The notes below the pieces were generated by a model. The model was not told the DNA's origin. It did not search any database and was given only the letters and a program-made list of their open reading frames with translations. A stretch of 52,528 bases of DNA from Planctomycetota bacterium (GTDB lineage: Bacteria > Planctomycetota > Uabimicrobiia > Uabimicrobiales > JABWCH01). Position 1 is the first letter of the stretch, and each line of letters begins with the position of its first letter. Of this stretch, positions 36,146-45,530 are shown piece after piece. The stretch covers positions 1 through 52,528 of the forward strand of contig JAGOMP010000015.1 in assembly GCA_017993505.1 (NCBI GenBank). The letters run 5' to 3'. The translations under genes and the position numbers were made by a program.

Positions 36146-37027
36146 TTACCAGCCTCGATTTTGTAATCGCTCAGATTCTGGTAACTTAGACATTTCTATA
36201 CCTTTCATAGGTTCGGCTAAACCAGTACTAACTTGCATTAAAATTTCAGGGTCATTGTAATGGGCAGTAGCTTTGACAATGGCAGCAGCTCGTTTTGCTG
36301 GATCGTCTGATTTAAAAACTCCTGAGCCAACAAATACAGCTTCTGCACCTAGTTGCATCATTAAAGCTGCATCTGCTGGAATGGCAACTCCGCCAGCTGC
36401 AAAATTGGGTACTGGTAATTTTCCATTTTCAGAAACCCATTTAACAAGTGCATAAGGTGCACCTAACTCTTTGGATATAGTCATTAATTCTTCTGGAGAT
36501 GCTAATGTAAGTTTTTTAATAGAGGATGTGACCATACGGATATGACGGACAGCTTCTACAATGTTTCCAGAACCAGCTTCCCCTTTTGTTCGAATCAAAG
36601 CAGCACCTTCTCCAATGCGGCGCAATGCTTCACCTAAATCTCGTGCACCACAAACAAAGGGAACTTTAAAAGCATGTTTATCTACGTGATATTTGTCATC
36701 TGCTGGTGTTAAAACTTCACTTTCATCAATAAAATCAACACCTATATGTTCCAAGATTTGTGCTTCTACAAAATGTCCAATGCGTACTTTTGCCATCACA
36801 GGAATTTTTACCGCATCTTTAATTTCTAAAATTTTGCTTACATCAGCCATTCTAGCGACGCCACCCTCGCGACGAATGTCTGCTGGCACTCTTTCTAATG
36901 CCATTACTGCAATAGCACCAGCATCTTCTGCAATTTTTGCTTGGTCTGCATTAACGACATCCATAATAACGCCACCTTTTAATGCTTCTGCTAGACCTGT
37001 TCTGACTTTATAATTTCCAATTTCCAT
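36146..37027 (-). CDS. pdxS: Pyridoxal 5'-phosphate synthase lyase subunit PdxS
   Basis: The synthase subunit of the DXP-independent vitamin B6 pathway. It builds PLP from ribose 5-phosphate, glyceraldehyde 3-phosphate and ammonia supplied by PdxT. The 293-residue protein is of normal length and highly conserved: [20 protein letters not shown], the catalytic-lysine segment [44 protein letters not shown], and [10 protein letters not shown]. It lacks only a few C-terminal residues of longer homologues. The ATG at 37027 has AAGGA seven bases upstream. The open frame continues upstream through a 33-bp repeat array but is not coding. pdxT is not in the window, so it must be elsewhere or another amidotransferase acts. 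Confidence 0.97.
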   Translation of the reverse strand: MEIGNYKVRTGLAEALKGGVIMDVVNADQAKIAEDAGAIAVMALERVPADIRREGGVARMADVSKILEIKDAVKIPVMAKVRIGHFVEAQILEHIGVDFIDESEVLTPADDKYHVDKHAFKVPFVCGARDLGEALRRIGEGAALIRTKGEAGSGNIVEAVRHIRMVTSSIKKLTLASPEELMTISKELGAPYALVKWVSENGKLPVPNFAAGGVAIPADAALMMQLGAEAVFVGSGVFKSDDPAKRAAAIVKATAHYNDPEILMQVSTGLAEPMKGIEMSKLPESERLQNRGW

Positions 37028-37060
37028 TACAATGTCCTTAAAACAAATTTCAATTTTATT

Positions 37061-37159
37061 ATAATAGTAATAAAATTTTATTTTGATAATTATATAATAG
37101 TCATAAAATTTTATTTTAATAATTATATAATAGTCATAAAATTTTATTTTGATAATTAT
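37061..37159. repeat. 33-bp tandem repeat, exactly three copies
   Basis: Copies at 37061, 37094 and 37127 start ATAATAGT(A/C)ATAAAATTTT and end GATAATTAT (AATAATTAT in the middle copy). They differ at two positions only and lie about 35-130 bases upstream of pdxS, in its probable promoter region. Confidence 0.95.
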
Positions 37160-37511
37160 ATTTTTATTTCTAAAGGTACATTTCAAAACAAAATAAATAA
37201 TAGAAAATACAACAAATAATCTTATGAAAAGACTAAATGTATACTATTTTTTCATCCTTCATCCTTAACATGATCTTAACAAAAAAATATCCCTTGCCAT
37301 GGAACTGCAATAAAAGTAGAAAAAATATTTTAGCGATTTTCTTTATTGATATTTCTTCAGAAAAAGACTTTTTCATATAAAACTATCGATCAAATTTTTT
37401 GTATAAAATCTTTTTAAAACTTCTTTTTCTGTAGATTTTGTAAAATATGTACTCAATATATTTTAGACTATAAAAACACAGATTTCTATATATTCTCATT
37501 CATAAATAATC

Positions 37512-37539
37512 TTGACATCTAAAAACTACAATTTAGAAT
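37512..37539 (+). promoter_or_regulatory. Putative sigma-70 promoter
   Basis: A perfect TTGACA (37512-37517), 16-base spacer and TAGAAT (37534-37539, 5 of 6). It would give a leader of about 150 bases for the kinase gene at 37695. The leader has a TACCTATC/GATAGGTA hairpin (37626-37664) ahead of the ribosome-binding site AAGGA. Confidence 0.65.
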
Positions 37540-37694
37540 GTTTATGTTCAACTTATATAATAACAAAAAAACAAAGAAAAATCAAAAAAAATAAGAGACT
37601 GTAAAAAGAAATCTATAAAATTAAATACCTATCTTATCCATGACCTCAACTTTTATGATAGGTAAAATAGGGTTATCAATAATAAAGGACAGTT

Positions 37695-39875
37695 ATGCAT
37701 AAGAAAGATATTCCATGTATACCTATACAAATAGGTGAGATTATAAACCAACACTATATAATTCAATCAAAAATTTCCCAAGGTGGTATGGGAATTATAT
37801 ATAAAGGTTGGGACTTACATTTAAAAAGAACAGTTGCTATTAAAATGTTGTTGCTTAACGATAATTACAAAATCAATATGCAACGTTTCCAACGAGAAAT
37901 AAAAATTAGTGGTCGTCTCAATCATCCTAATATTGTAAAAATTTATGCCACAGGAACATATAACTTACATCCTTATTTAATTATGGAATACATTCAAGGC
38001 GAATCTATTTCAGACTATGTTGAAAAAGATTCAGAAAATTGGTTGCTTATTTCTAGACTTATTCAACAAATTGCACAAGGTCTTTACTATATGCATCAAT
38101 ATAAATTGCTACATCGAGACATTACACCAGACAATATTCTTGTAACACCACAAGGTATTCCTATTTTAATTGATTTTGGAATTGCAATTGACCAAAAAAT
38201 AAATGATAATGTCACAAAAACTGATGAAGCGATTGGTACTCTCCCTTACATGTCTCTAGAACAACTGAATGGCAAGCAAGGCAAAATAGATGAAAGAAGC
38301 GATATTTACAGCTTAGGCCTTGTCTTTTATGAATTGATTACAAAATATATGCCCTATGGAGGTGATTTTCTAACAAATTACCAAAATAAAATGCTAGGGA
38401 ATATTCCAACACCTTGTCAAATCAACAATAACATTCCAAAAGAAATAGAAAATATTATTTTAAAAGCCATTCAACCTAATAAAGAAAATCGATATTCAAA
38501 CGCCAATCAAATGGCTCAAGATTTACAACATTATATTGACCAACAATGCAATACCGTAACTATGCCCCTTACAATTCCTCCAAGCCTCTCGAATAGGAAT
38601 AAAAAATATCGATCTTCAAATGATCATCAAATAGTTCAAGATTTACAAAATCATATTGAAAAACAATGTGATGTAGCAACCGAGCCTATGATAATTCCTT
38701 CCAGCCTCTCTCGTATGCATGTAAGAAACAAACAGAAAAGGAAAAAAAGAAATATTTATCTTTCTATCTGTATTTTTTTCTTATTATTTATATTGCTATT
38801 TTTTAAATGGAACACAACTTCCATAGCTTCTGAAAAAAACATAGCTTCTGAAAAAAACACTGCTACACAAAAAGAAGTTCTTCCTAAATCACCATTACAA
38901 AAACAAAAAAAATTGCTTACCTCATTCAATTCTAAAAAAAAACATCTTAACCCAGAGAAAACAAACAATTCTCCGTCTCCTCATACAGTTCTTTTAGATA
39001 ATTTAACTCCCTTACAACAAAAATTGCACCAACAAGGATTTACATATCTGAAAACAAGCACATATACTTGTGGAAAACATTCCAATTCTATCCAAGAATA
39101 TATTCATGATACAACAAAAATGATATTTCATTTACTTCCTAGTCAATCCTTTATTATGGGTAGTAAAACTGGAAATTACGATGAAAAGCCAGTTCGAACG
39201 ATTTTCGTTCCTTCTTTTCTCATGGCTAAACATGAATGCACACAAGGACAATGGAAAAGAATAATGGAATCTGAGCCATGGAAAGGAACTTTATTAAAAC
39301 AAAAAAAGAAATACTTTATTCGAGAATATAATTTAAGAAATGCAACAACATATACTGAAGACCAACTCAGTGACACATACCAAGAGCATGACAATTGTCC
39401 TGCAGTTTGGCTAACATGGAATGAATGTAAAGAATTTTGTAAAAAAACAAAATTGCAACTTCCTACCGAAGTACAATGGGAATATGCTTGTCGTGCAAAT
39501 AGTGTAACAGATTATTATCATGGAAATGAAATAACATCCTTAAAAGAATATGCATGGATAAAAACAAATACTGTTGATAAAGATCAAATTTATAGTCATC
39601 TTGTACAAACAAAACTACCCAATTCTTTTGGGCTATATGATATGATTGGAAATGTATATGAATGGTGTGAAGATGATTACCACGATCACTATTGGGAAGA
39701 AAATTCTATAGCACCTTATAAAGATGTGTTGATGCAAAATGCAAGAAAAGTTGTTCGTGGTGGAAGCTTTACACAAGCTCCAGAAGAAAATCGTTCTTCC
39801 TATCGACATTATAAATCTGCTAATTATAGTAGCTATGAAATAGGAGTTCGGTTTTGTTACAATATTCAAGAATAA
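37695..39875 (+). CDS. Receptor-like Ser/Thr kinase with C-terminal FGE-like domain
   Basis: A 726-residue paralogue of the kinase at 516. AAGGA precedes the ATG. Kinase domain about 20-290: glycine loop ISQGGMG, VAIK lysine at 50, DFG kept. The catalytic loop reads HRDITPDN, with Thr in the place of the usual Lys of HRDxKxxN, which may lower activity. A membrane segment lies at about 353-372. The linker repeats IASEKN twice. Residues about 476-725 are an FGE-like domain (SFIMGSKTG, LPTEVQWEYACRAN, GNVYEWCEDD, VRGGSF, IGVRFCYN) without the catalytic cysteine pair. A sensor kinase reading an extracytoplasmic signal through the FGE-like fold is the likely role. The stop codon lies inside the first copy of a tandem repeat shared with the terminator. 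Confidence 0.9.
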   Translation: MHKKDIPCIPIQIGEIINQHYIIQSKISQGGMGIIYKGWDLHLKRTVAIKMLLLNDNYKINMQRFQREIKISGRLNHPNIVKIYATGTYNLHPYLIMEYIQGESISDYVEKDSENWLLISRLIQQIAQGLYYMHQYKLLHRDITPDNILVTPQGIPILIDFGIAIDQKINDNVTKTDEAIGTLPYMSLEQLNGKQGKIDERSDIYSLGLVFYELITKYMPYGGDFLTNYQNKMLGNIPTPCQINNNIPKEIENIILKAIQPNKENRYSNANQMAQDLQHYIDQQCNTVTMPLTIPPSLSNRNKKYRSSNDHQIVQDLQNHIEKQCDVATEPMIIPSSLSRMHVRNKQKRKKRNIYLSICIFFLLFILLFFKWNTTSIASEKNIASEKNTATQKEVLPKSPLQKQKKLLTSFNSKKKHLNPEKTNNSPSPHTVLLDNLTPLQQKLHQQGFTYLKTSTYTCGKHSNSIQEYIHDTTKMIFHLLPSQSFIMGSKTGNYDEKPVRTIFVPSFLMAKHECTQGQWKRIMESEPWKGTLLKQKKKYFIREYNLRNATTYTEDQLSDTYQEHDNCPAVWLTWNECKEFCKKTKLQLPTEVQWEYACRANSVTDYYHGNEITSLKEYAWIKTNTVDKDQIYSHLVQTKLPNSFGLYDMIGNVYEWCEDDYHDHYWEENSIAPYKDVLMQNARKVVRGGSFTQAPEENRSSYRHYKSANYSSYEIGVRFCYNIQE

Positions 39876-39970
39876 TAAAAAAGAATGAGGCAAATTAAAA
39901 TATCAATAATAAAAAAAGAATGAGGCAAATTAAAATATCAATAATAAAAAAAGAGTGAGTCAAATTAAAC
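39871..39970. repeat. Tandem repeat of stop codon and terminator arm, three copies
   Basis: Units of about 35 bp starting AATAATAAAAAA(A)GA(A/G)TGAG occur at 39871, 39905 and 39940. The first includes the stop of the kinase gene; the last provides the left arm of the functional terminator. The first two carry AATGAGG where the third has GTGAGT. Confidence 0.9.
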
Positions 39971-39981
39971 TCACTCTTTTT
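39948..39981. terminator. Bidirectional hairpin terminator
   Basis: A perfect 13-bp stem, AAAAAGAGTGAGT (39948-39960) with ACTCACTCTTTTT (39969-39981), and an 8-base loop. It lies between two convergent kinase genes. Confidence 0.9.
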
Positions 39982-39989
39982 ATAGTATA

Positions 39990-42446
39990 TTAATCCATGG
40001 GGATTAAAAATACAGGTCGAAATCCTAAATCTATCGCCCTTATGTTGGGATTAACTATACTTTGATTATACTGCGATTCTATACATTTATCTAATGTTTG
40101 TAAAAAACTTCCACCTTTATATATGGATTTTCCATCAGAAGTCACGCACCATTCTTGAACATTTCCTAATGTATCAAATACACCTAGTAGATTACTTTGT
40201 TTTTCAGGCACGAAAATAGGAGATGGTATGTCATGGTACAATGCATTTTCTCTACTCCAACAATAATAGAAAAGTTGTTCAGGAGTTGTTTGATAAATTC
40301 TATTTATTTCATGCAAAGAAGCTATATATTCCCATTGTTGAACAGTAGGAATAGCTAGTTTAGTTTTTTCACAAAATTCTTGGCAATCTTGAAAAGTCAT
40401 TCCAGTTGCTGGAATCATTTTATTATCAATAGAATGATCAATGTTACCATTTTGAAAAGTCCATGGAGTTGTTTCCATAACCTGTTGCCAAATTTTCCTA
40501 GTACATTCAAAATGAGAAACTAAAAACGGAGCGAGAGTTCCTTCATTTGGTATAATTAATACAAACTGAAGCGACGTTTGGAGATGTAAAAAATGATACA
40601 ATGATGGAGAGTAATGAGAATTTGGTAATACTTGTTGAATAAATTCATTGGTAGATACAATTTTTGCCAAAATTGTATCCATATCAATATTGTTTGGTTC
40701 TTCGTTGGAATTATTTTCCATTTCTTCGTTGGAATTATTCTCCATTTCTTCGTTAGAATTATTCTCCATTTCTTCGTTGGAATTATTATCTAGTTGTTTA
40801 TTGTCTTCCAAAGATTTTTTTTCTACAGGAGTACTTGATTTTTTAGTTTTTGATATGATTGTAAAAGTTTTAGGGGAAGAGGAAGATATTTCTTGAGGCA
40901 ATACTGGTGTAATAGATTTTGTGAAATGAGTAGATGAAGTCTGTTGTTTGTTTTGTTCAGTATATGATGGCGTAGAATCAGTTTTTATATATGATGGTGT
41001 AGAATTAATTTTCAGTTCATGGAATGGTATAGATTGTTTTTGTATTTTTTGTGTAGGTTTCTGTGTAGGCGTCCATATTGAGGGAGAAGGAACATTATAA
41101 TTTTCTTGTTCCTTATTATTTTCGTCATAAATTTCATTTTGTTCTGAATATGTTATTTTTTCCTTCTTATTTTTTATTTTTTCAAATAAATGAAGACCAT
41201 TCGGGTTATATTCAGGTAAAGTGCTTTGTTGTGAAAATATTATATAGTCATCAAAAGGAATATTCCACTCTTCTGTATCTGAACTAAACGTTGCATTTGT
41301 TTCTATACTTGGTATAGTACTTTCTGTTAGAACATTGATACTTTGCTTATTTTGGATTTGCAAATGTACTAAAAAAGCACAAAGAGTACAAACAACAAAA
41401 AGTATAGACGCTACTATTTTTCGTGTTGGAAAAACATACTTTTTAGGACTAAGAAGATTGCGTTGTTGCATGATAGTAGAATAAAACTCAGATAAAGTAA
41501 TCTTTTTTGTACTTTTTTGTAAAGGTGGTGTATTCTTAAGAAAAGATTCTAAATCTTCGATAAATTCATTCATAGACGCATATCTTTTATCTTTATCCAC
41601 TTGTATGGCTTTCATGGTAATATCACTAATCTGCTTAGGAATATGAGAATTATACTGATGAGGACTTGTCAAATTGTGATACAACATTTGAGAAATAATA
41701 TTTCCTAATGTTCCCTGATAAGCAGGACGTTGTGTCAACAGTTCATATAATACAATACCAAGACTATAAATATCTGTTCTTGCATCTACTTGATCTTTTT
41801 TCCCACGCATTTGCTCTAACGACATATATCGTATTGTGCCAGAAATATTTTCTGTTTGTGTTTGTACTATATCGTTTTCTAAGTCTTTTGCAATGCCAAA
41901 ATCAATAAGAACAGGTTCTCCATTTTGTCTCACTAAAATATTAGAAGGCTTAACATCACGATGCAATACATTATGAGAATGCATATGTGCAAGACCTTGT
42001 GCAATTTTTTTTATCAAAGTAACATGAAGATGCCAATCAAATCGTTTCTTAATTTGTATATATTGAGTAATTTTTTTACCACGTATATATTCCATCACAA
42101 AATATGGAATGTCACGATGTAAACCTACTTCATAAATTTTAATAATATTGGGATGATTTAATTGTGCACAAATTCTCGCTTCTGATTGAAATCTTAAAAA
42201 TCCTTGATAATTAGGACATGTCTGGGCAGTATTCATAGTTTTGACTGCAACTTTTCGTTGCAATTTTTTGTCAAAAGCAAGATATACTGCCCCCATACCT
42301 CCTTCTGCGATTTTTTCTAGAATTTGAAATGTATCATTCAAAACTTCTCCTTTTTTTAATGTATGCAAAAAAGGAGAACATGGAATTCTAGAAGGATAAT
42401 TTTCAGAAGGTGACGAAATAGGACTCTGTTTTGATAACGAGTTCAT
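39990..42446 (-). CDS. Receptor-like Ser/Thr kinase with diverged FGE-like domain
   Basis: An 818-residue protein. The start at 42446 (MNSLSKQ) is chosen because AAGGAG then lies six bases upstream; the two in-frame starts before it overlap or precede that site. The kinase domain (about 40-305) is complete: AEGGMG, VAVK lysine at 69, HRDVKPSN, DFG. A membrane segment (about 339-361) is followed by a 240-residue low-complexity linker rich in Ser/Thr/Gln/Pro with four copies of an eight-residue NNSNEEME repeat. The FGE-like domain (about 602-817) is more diverged than in the two paralogues (IPTVQQWEYIA, GNVQEWCV, YKGGSF, LGFRPV) and lacks the active cysteine pair. It follows another kinase gene after 36 bases and is probably cotranscribed with it. 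Confidence 0.9.
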   Translation of the reverse strand: MNSLSKQSPISSPSENYPSRIPCSPFLHTLKKGEVLNDTFQILEKIAEGGMGAVYLAFDKKLQRKVAVKTMNTAQTCPNYQGFLRFQSEARICAQLNHPNIIKIYEVGLHRDIPYFVMEYIRGKKITQYIQIKKRFDWHLHVTLIKKIAQGLAHMHSHNVLHRDVKPSNILVRQNGEPVLIDFGIAKDLENDIVQTQTENISGTIRYMSLEQMRGKKDQVDARTDIYSLGIVLYELLTQRPAYQGTLGNIISQMLYHNLTSPHQYNSHIPKQISDITMKAIQVDKDKRYASMNEFIEDLESFLKNTPPLQKSTKKITLSEFYSTIMQQRNLLSPKKYVFPTRKIVASILFVVCTLCAFLVHLQIQNKQSINVLTESTIPSIETNATFSSDTEEWNIPFDDYIIFSQQSTLPEYNPNGLHLFEKIKNKKEKITYSEQNEIYDENNKEQENYNVPSPSIWTPTQKPTQKIQKQSIPFHELKINSTPSYIKTDSTPSYTEQNKQQTSSTHFTKSITPVLPQEISSSSPKTFTIISKTKKSSTPVEKKSLEDNKQLDNNSNEEMENNSNEEMENNSNEEMENNSNEEPNNIDMDTILAKIVSTNEFIQQVLPNSHYSPSLYHFLHLQTSLQFVLIIPNEGTLAPFLVSHFECTRKIWQQVMETTPWTFQNGNIDHSIDNKMIPATGMTFQDCQEFCEKTKLAIPTVQQWEYIASLHEINRIYQTTPEQLFYYCWSRENALYHDIPSPIFVPEKQSNLLGVFDTLGNVQEWCVTSDGKSIYKGGSFLQTLDKCIESQYNQSIVNPNIRAIDLGFRPVFLIPMD
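40698..40790 (-). repeat. In-frame 24-bp repeat, about four copies
   Basis: The plus-strand unit TCCATTTCTTCGTTGGAATT plus four bases encodes eight residues (NNSNEEME) in the linker of the kinase. Copies differ at single bases. Confidence 0.88.
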
Positions 42447-42482
42447 TTTCATCTCCTTATTAAACAAGTCACAATGAACTTG

Positions 42483-44069
42483 TTATGGTTGAAAAGTATT
42501 TGTTAGAATGCTTGCAACAATTAAGCCTAAAATAATTGCAAGGATACTAACAAGTATAATATACTTATTGCTACGAAACCACTTCTTAACAGGACGTATC
42601 CATTTAGGACATTTCTTCATTTGAATAGGTTTACCGTCTAAATATTTTTCAATATCATCTGCTATGTCTTCTGCTGTTTTATAACGATCTATAATGTCTT
42701 TCTCCATAGCAGTTTTTATAATATACTCAACTTCGATAGGTAATGTTGGAATTAATTTTCTTGGTTCTGTAGGTTCGACATGATTAATTTTATGGTATAA
42801 TTCCATCTGAGCTCGCCCCATAAAAGGCATTTTCTTTGTAATCATCTCATACAGAATCACACCCATTGCCCATATATCAGTTTGAGGCCCAATTTTAGAA
42901 TTTTCACCTCGAGTTTGTTCAGGTGCCATATAAAAAGGCGTTCCAATAATAGTATCACTGCGTGTTAATTTTTCTTTCGTATCTAAGACTTTAGCAAGTC
43001 CAAAATCCATAATTTGAGGACGTCCTTCTAAGTCAATAATAACATTAGCAGGTTTAATATCTCGGTGGATAACTCCTTTTCCATGAGCATAATGTAAAGC
43101 TCGTGCAATTCCTTGTATGATATTGAGACAATCTTCCAATTCTATTTTAGCTTCTTTGATTAACACATTGAGAGGCACACCATCAATATAATCCATAGTA
43201 AAATAATGGCGTCCATCTACAACACCAATATCATAAATCCCTACAATATTAGGATGTTTCAATTTTTTAGTAGCTTCTGCCTCGCGTTTAAAACGTTGCA
43301 CTTTTTCTACACTACTTTCTTCATCATGCAACACCTTTAATGCGACAATGCCTTCTGAATCTTCATGGCGAGCTTTATACACCGTTCCCATTCCACCACT
43401 AGCAATTTCTTCGATAATTTCATAATGTCCAAAAATAGGGGGCAATTCTTTACCACGGCGTCGTGCTGGTTTTGTAAAATTCTGTGTTGCTACCAATCCT
43501 TTTGTATCATGCACTAGCTTTTGAAGTCCTGTTAGATCTTTGCTAGTCATGGTGGAGGCTTCTTGAACTTGAGTTATATCATAATCACGTCCAGGTGAAT
43601 AGAAAATACCAGCTAAGCGTTCTTTTCCACGCACTAAAGCCCATATTTTTCGACGATAAAAAATGCGTTCTGAAATACGGCGCAAATTACTAAACGTTTC
43701 AGGTTGTATTAAACCATCACGTAAAAGAGCTTCAGACACAGAAGATCGTAATCCTCGTTCTGAAATGCGACGTTGGTACTCATTCACTGTTTCAGCTGAA
43801 ATAAGATTTTGTTTGATGATCAATTGGCATAATATTGAATCTAGGGATGCAAGTGAACTCGATTCTTCCTGCTCACATAACTTAGAAATACTTGTCATCA
43901 ACCAACGACCTTCTTCTTCAGAAATAAGTTTTTCATCCTGTACAATTTGCAATAAAGATAGAGGAGAGTCTTCTCCCCACTGCATTAAAACTTTAGAAAG
44001 TTGCTCGAAAGTAACAGTTCCATCTGTCAGCAACAATCGACTTAATAAATAATCTTCGCGCCTAGCCAT
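42483..44069 (-). CDS. Ser/Thr protein kinase with N-terminal helical domain and C-terminal membrane anchor
   Basis: A 528-residue kinase. Residues 1 to about 210 form a helical region with repeated LLxDGxVTxEQLxxx and LISEEEG-like units, a kind of N-terminal extension common in planctomycete kinases. The kinase domain (about 217-475) is intact: ASGGMGTVYKA, VALK lysine, HRDIKPANVI, DFG and APEQ. Residues about 498-522 form a single C-terminal membrane anchor with almost nothing beyond it, so it has no external sensor of its own. It is the first gene of a pair with the STK-FGE kinase 36 bases downstream. The two could work as an effector and receptor pair, which is inference. Confidence 0.92.
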   Translation of the reverse strand: MARREDYLLSRLLLTDGTVTFEQLSKVLMQWGEDSPLSLLQIVQDEKLISEEEGRWLMTSISKLCEQEESSSLASLDSILCQLIIKQNLISAETVNEYQRRISERGLRSSVSEALLRDGLIQPETFSNLRRISERIFYRRKIWALVRGKERLAGIFYSPGRDYDITQVQEASTMTSKDLTGLQKLVHDTKGLVATQNFTKPARRRGKELPPIFGHYEIIEEIASGGMGTVYKARHEDSEGIVALKVLHDEESSVEKVQRFKREAEATKKLKHPNIVGIYDIGVVDGRHYFTMDYIDGVPLNVLIKEAKIELEDCLNIIQGIARALHYAHGKGVIHRDIKPANVIIDLEGRPQIMDFGLAKVLDTKEKLTRSDTIIGTPFYMAPEQTRGENSKIGPQTDIWAMGVILYEMITKKMPFMGRAQMELYHKINHVEPTEPRKLIPTLPIEVEYIIKTAMEKDIIDRYKTAEDIADDIEKYLDGKPIQMKKCPKWIRPVKKWFRSNKYIILVSILAIILGLIVASILTNTFQP

Positions 44070-44124
44070 AGTTTGCCAACTTTAATTAAGTAAAAGTAAT
44101 AAAAAGGAATAGAATTTTTTAAAA

Positions 44125-44152
44125 ATTATACTATACGCAAATAAAAAAGCAA
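44125..44152 (-). promoter_or_regulatory. Putative sigma-70 promoter of the kinase pair
   Basis: On the minus strand TTGCTT (44152-44147), 16-base spacer and a perfect TATAAT (44130-44125). It lies about 56 bases before the kinase start. Confidence 0.5.
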
Positions 44153-44242
44153 TGAAAATATTCAGAGAAATATTCAAACAATAGCATGTAACCTATATGA
44201 TATCAACATATTCTCTAAATATAAAAATATATTTTTGCAAAA

Positions 44243-45529
44243 CTACCGAATGACTTTTCTACTAAAAGCTACAATGAAAAGACCCATAAAGACAATGCCC
44301 AGTAAATATTCCATCATAGCAAAAAGACGAATAGAACCTTTTTCCATTATATCACTATAACCACCACTAAAAGCAGTCAAACTTAAATCAAAAGCATAAG
44401 TAATTTGAACAAGAGTAGGATTTGTAAATCCATAATTTCTATCTATTTGCATATTGTGAGTGTAGCAAGTGAAATACAAAGTAGCAAAAGCAAGAATAAT
44501 GAGAAAACATACACCTAATGTACGAAACGGTTTTGTTCCATAACCACAACCTAAATCTAAAAAAAAGTATTCTACCAATCGTTTCAACATACGATGGGGT
44601 AGACAATGATCTTTTTTTGATTTTCGTTCCATTCGTTTAAATTGATAATATGCCCAATCTTCTTCTTCAAAATTATTATTATTTTGAAAAACAGTTCGTA
44701 AAAAAGCATATTCTTTTGTTGCTTTTCCATATTGCTTATATTGCTCTGGATGGATATGTCCATCGACTGTGTCTTTGTCCAAAATAATACGTTTTGCTAC
44801 ACAATTCCCAAATTGAAAGCCTTGTTTTTCACTAACTTGTACTCCTAAGAGGTTTAAAGTACGTTGAATCCCTGCGTTGTTAAAAATAGTGAGACCATCT
44901 AATTGTGTTTGATAAAAATCGATTCCTAATTGAATCGTTGCACTGTTCAATAACAATTCATCATGGAAATGAGCCTCTTGAAATTCAACATCTTTATTTA
45001 CAGAAATATTTCTCAAATCTGCTTTTCCATGCCATTTCGTTTTTTTACAACAAAAATTTTCATCAAATATTGCATGATTAAATGTAGCATCTTCTTGGAA
45101 AATACATTCATTAAATGTAGCATCTCCTATAAATTTAGATCTACTAAAATCTGTTTTCTTTTGGAACGTTGTTTGAAAAAATGAAGTGAAATATATCTGA
45201 CCATTTGTCCAATAAAAATCATCTTGAAATATAGCTCGTTGGATACGCCCTTTTGTAACAATAGTTTGTTTTAGATTGATTTTTTTTTGAAAAGTGGCAT
45301 CACTTAAAATAAAATTCTTGATTTTACACCTTCGTAAGTCAACTTCTTCTAAAAAATTAGATGCATTAAAATCTAAATGATCAATTCGACAATTATCTAA
45401 TACAATTTTATAAGGCACATCCATTTTACACATAGTCCAACGATCAATGTGTGCGTCTTGAATCATTTTCCCCTCTTGAAGATCTTGTTTAACTTCTTCG
45501 ATAGTTATGCTTTTATATTCTTTTGCCAT
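44243..45529 (-). CDS. Pentapeptide-repeat protein with C-terminal two-helix ion-channel domain
   Basis: A 428-residue membrane protein. Residues about 25-240 form pentapeptide-like repeats (runs such as ADLRNISVNKDVEF, DATFNECIFQEDATF), which fold as a right-handed beta helix. After a charged segment (about 265-320), a first membrane helix (about 337-357), a pore-like stretch SLTAFSGGYSDI and a second helix ending VAFSRKVIR give the layout of a two-TM potassium-channel domain. The filter position reads SGGYSD rather than TVGYGD, so selectivity is uncertain. The ATG comes one base after the stop of the radical SAM gene and AAAGGT overlaps its end, so translation is coupled. It may be a gated channel with the beta helix as sensor (inference). 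Confidence 0.82.
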   Translation of the reverse strand: MAKEYKSITIEEVKQDLQEGKMIQDAHIDRWTMCKMDVPYKIVLDNCRIDHLDFNASNFLEEVDLRRCKIKNFILSDATFQKKINLKQTIVTKGRIQRAIFQDDFYWTNGQIYFTSFFQTTFQKKTDFSRSKFIGDATFNECIFQEDATFNHAIFDENFCCKKTKWHGKADLRNISVNKDVEFQEAHFHDELLLNSATIQLGIDFYQTQLDGLTIFNNAGIQRTLNLLGVQVSEKQGFQFGNCVAKRIILDKDTVDGHIHPEQYKQYGKATKEYAFLRTVFQNNNNFEEEDWAYYQFKRMERKSKKDHCLPHRMLKRLVEYFFLDLGCGYGTKPFRTLGVCFLIILAFATLYFTCYTHNMQIDRNYGFTNPTLVQITYAFDLSLTAFSGGYSDIMEKGSIRLFAMMEYLLGIVFMGLFIVAFSRKVIR

Positions 45530-45530
45530 A

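Larger units (their letters stand above)
37028..37694. other. Long AT-rich divergent intergenic region
   Basis: The longest gap without a gene. It contains the leader of pdxS with a 33-bp triple repeat (37061-37159), a promoter candidate for the kinase gene (37512-37539) and a small hairpin in its leader (37626-37664). The part between 37180 and 37500 shows only AT-rich sequence. Confidence 0.55.

Noticed and set aside
37028..37186. N-terminal extension of PdxS with repeated Ile/Lys/Tyr residues
   Set aside because: It is a translation of the 33-bp intergenic repeat. PdxS homologues start at the ATG 37027.
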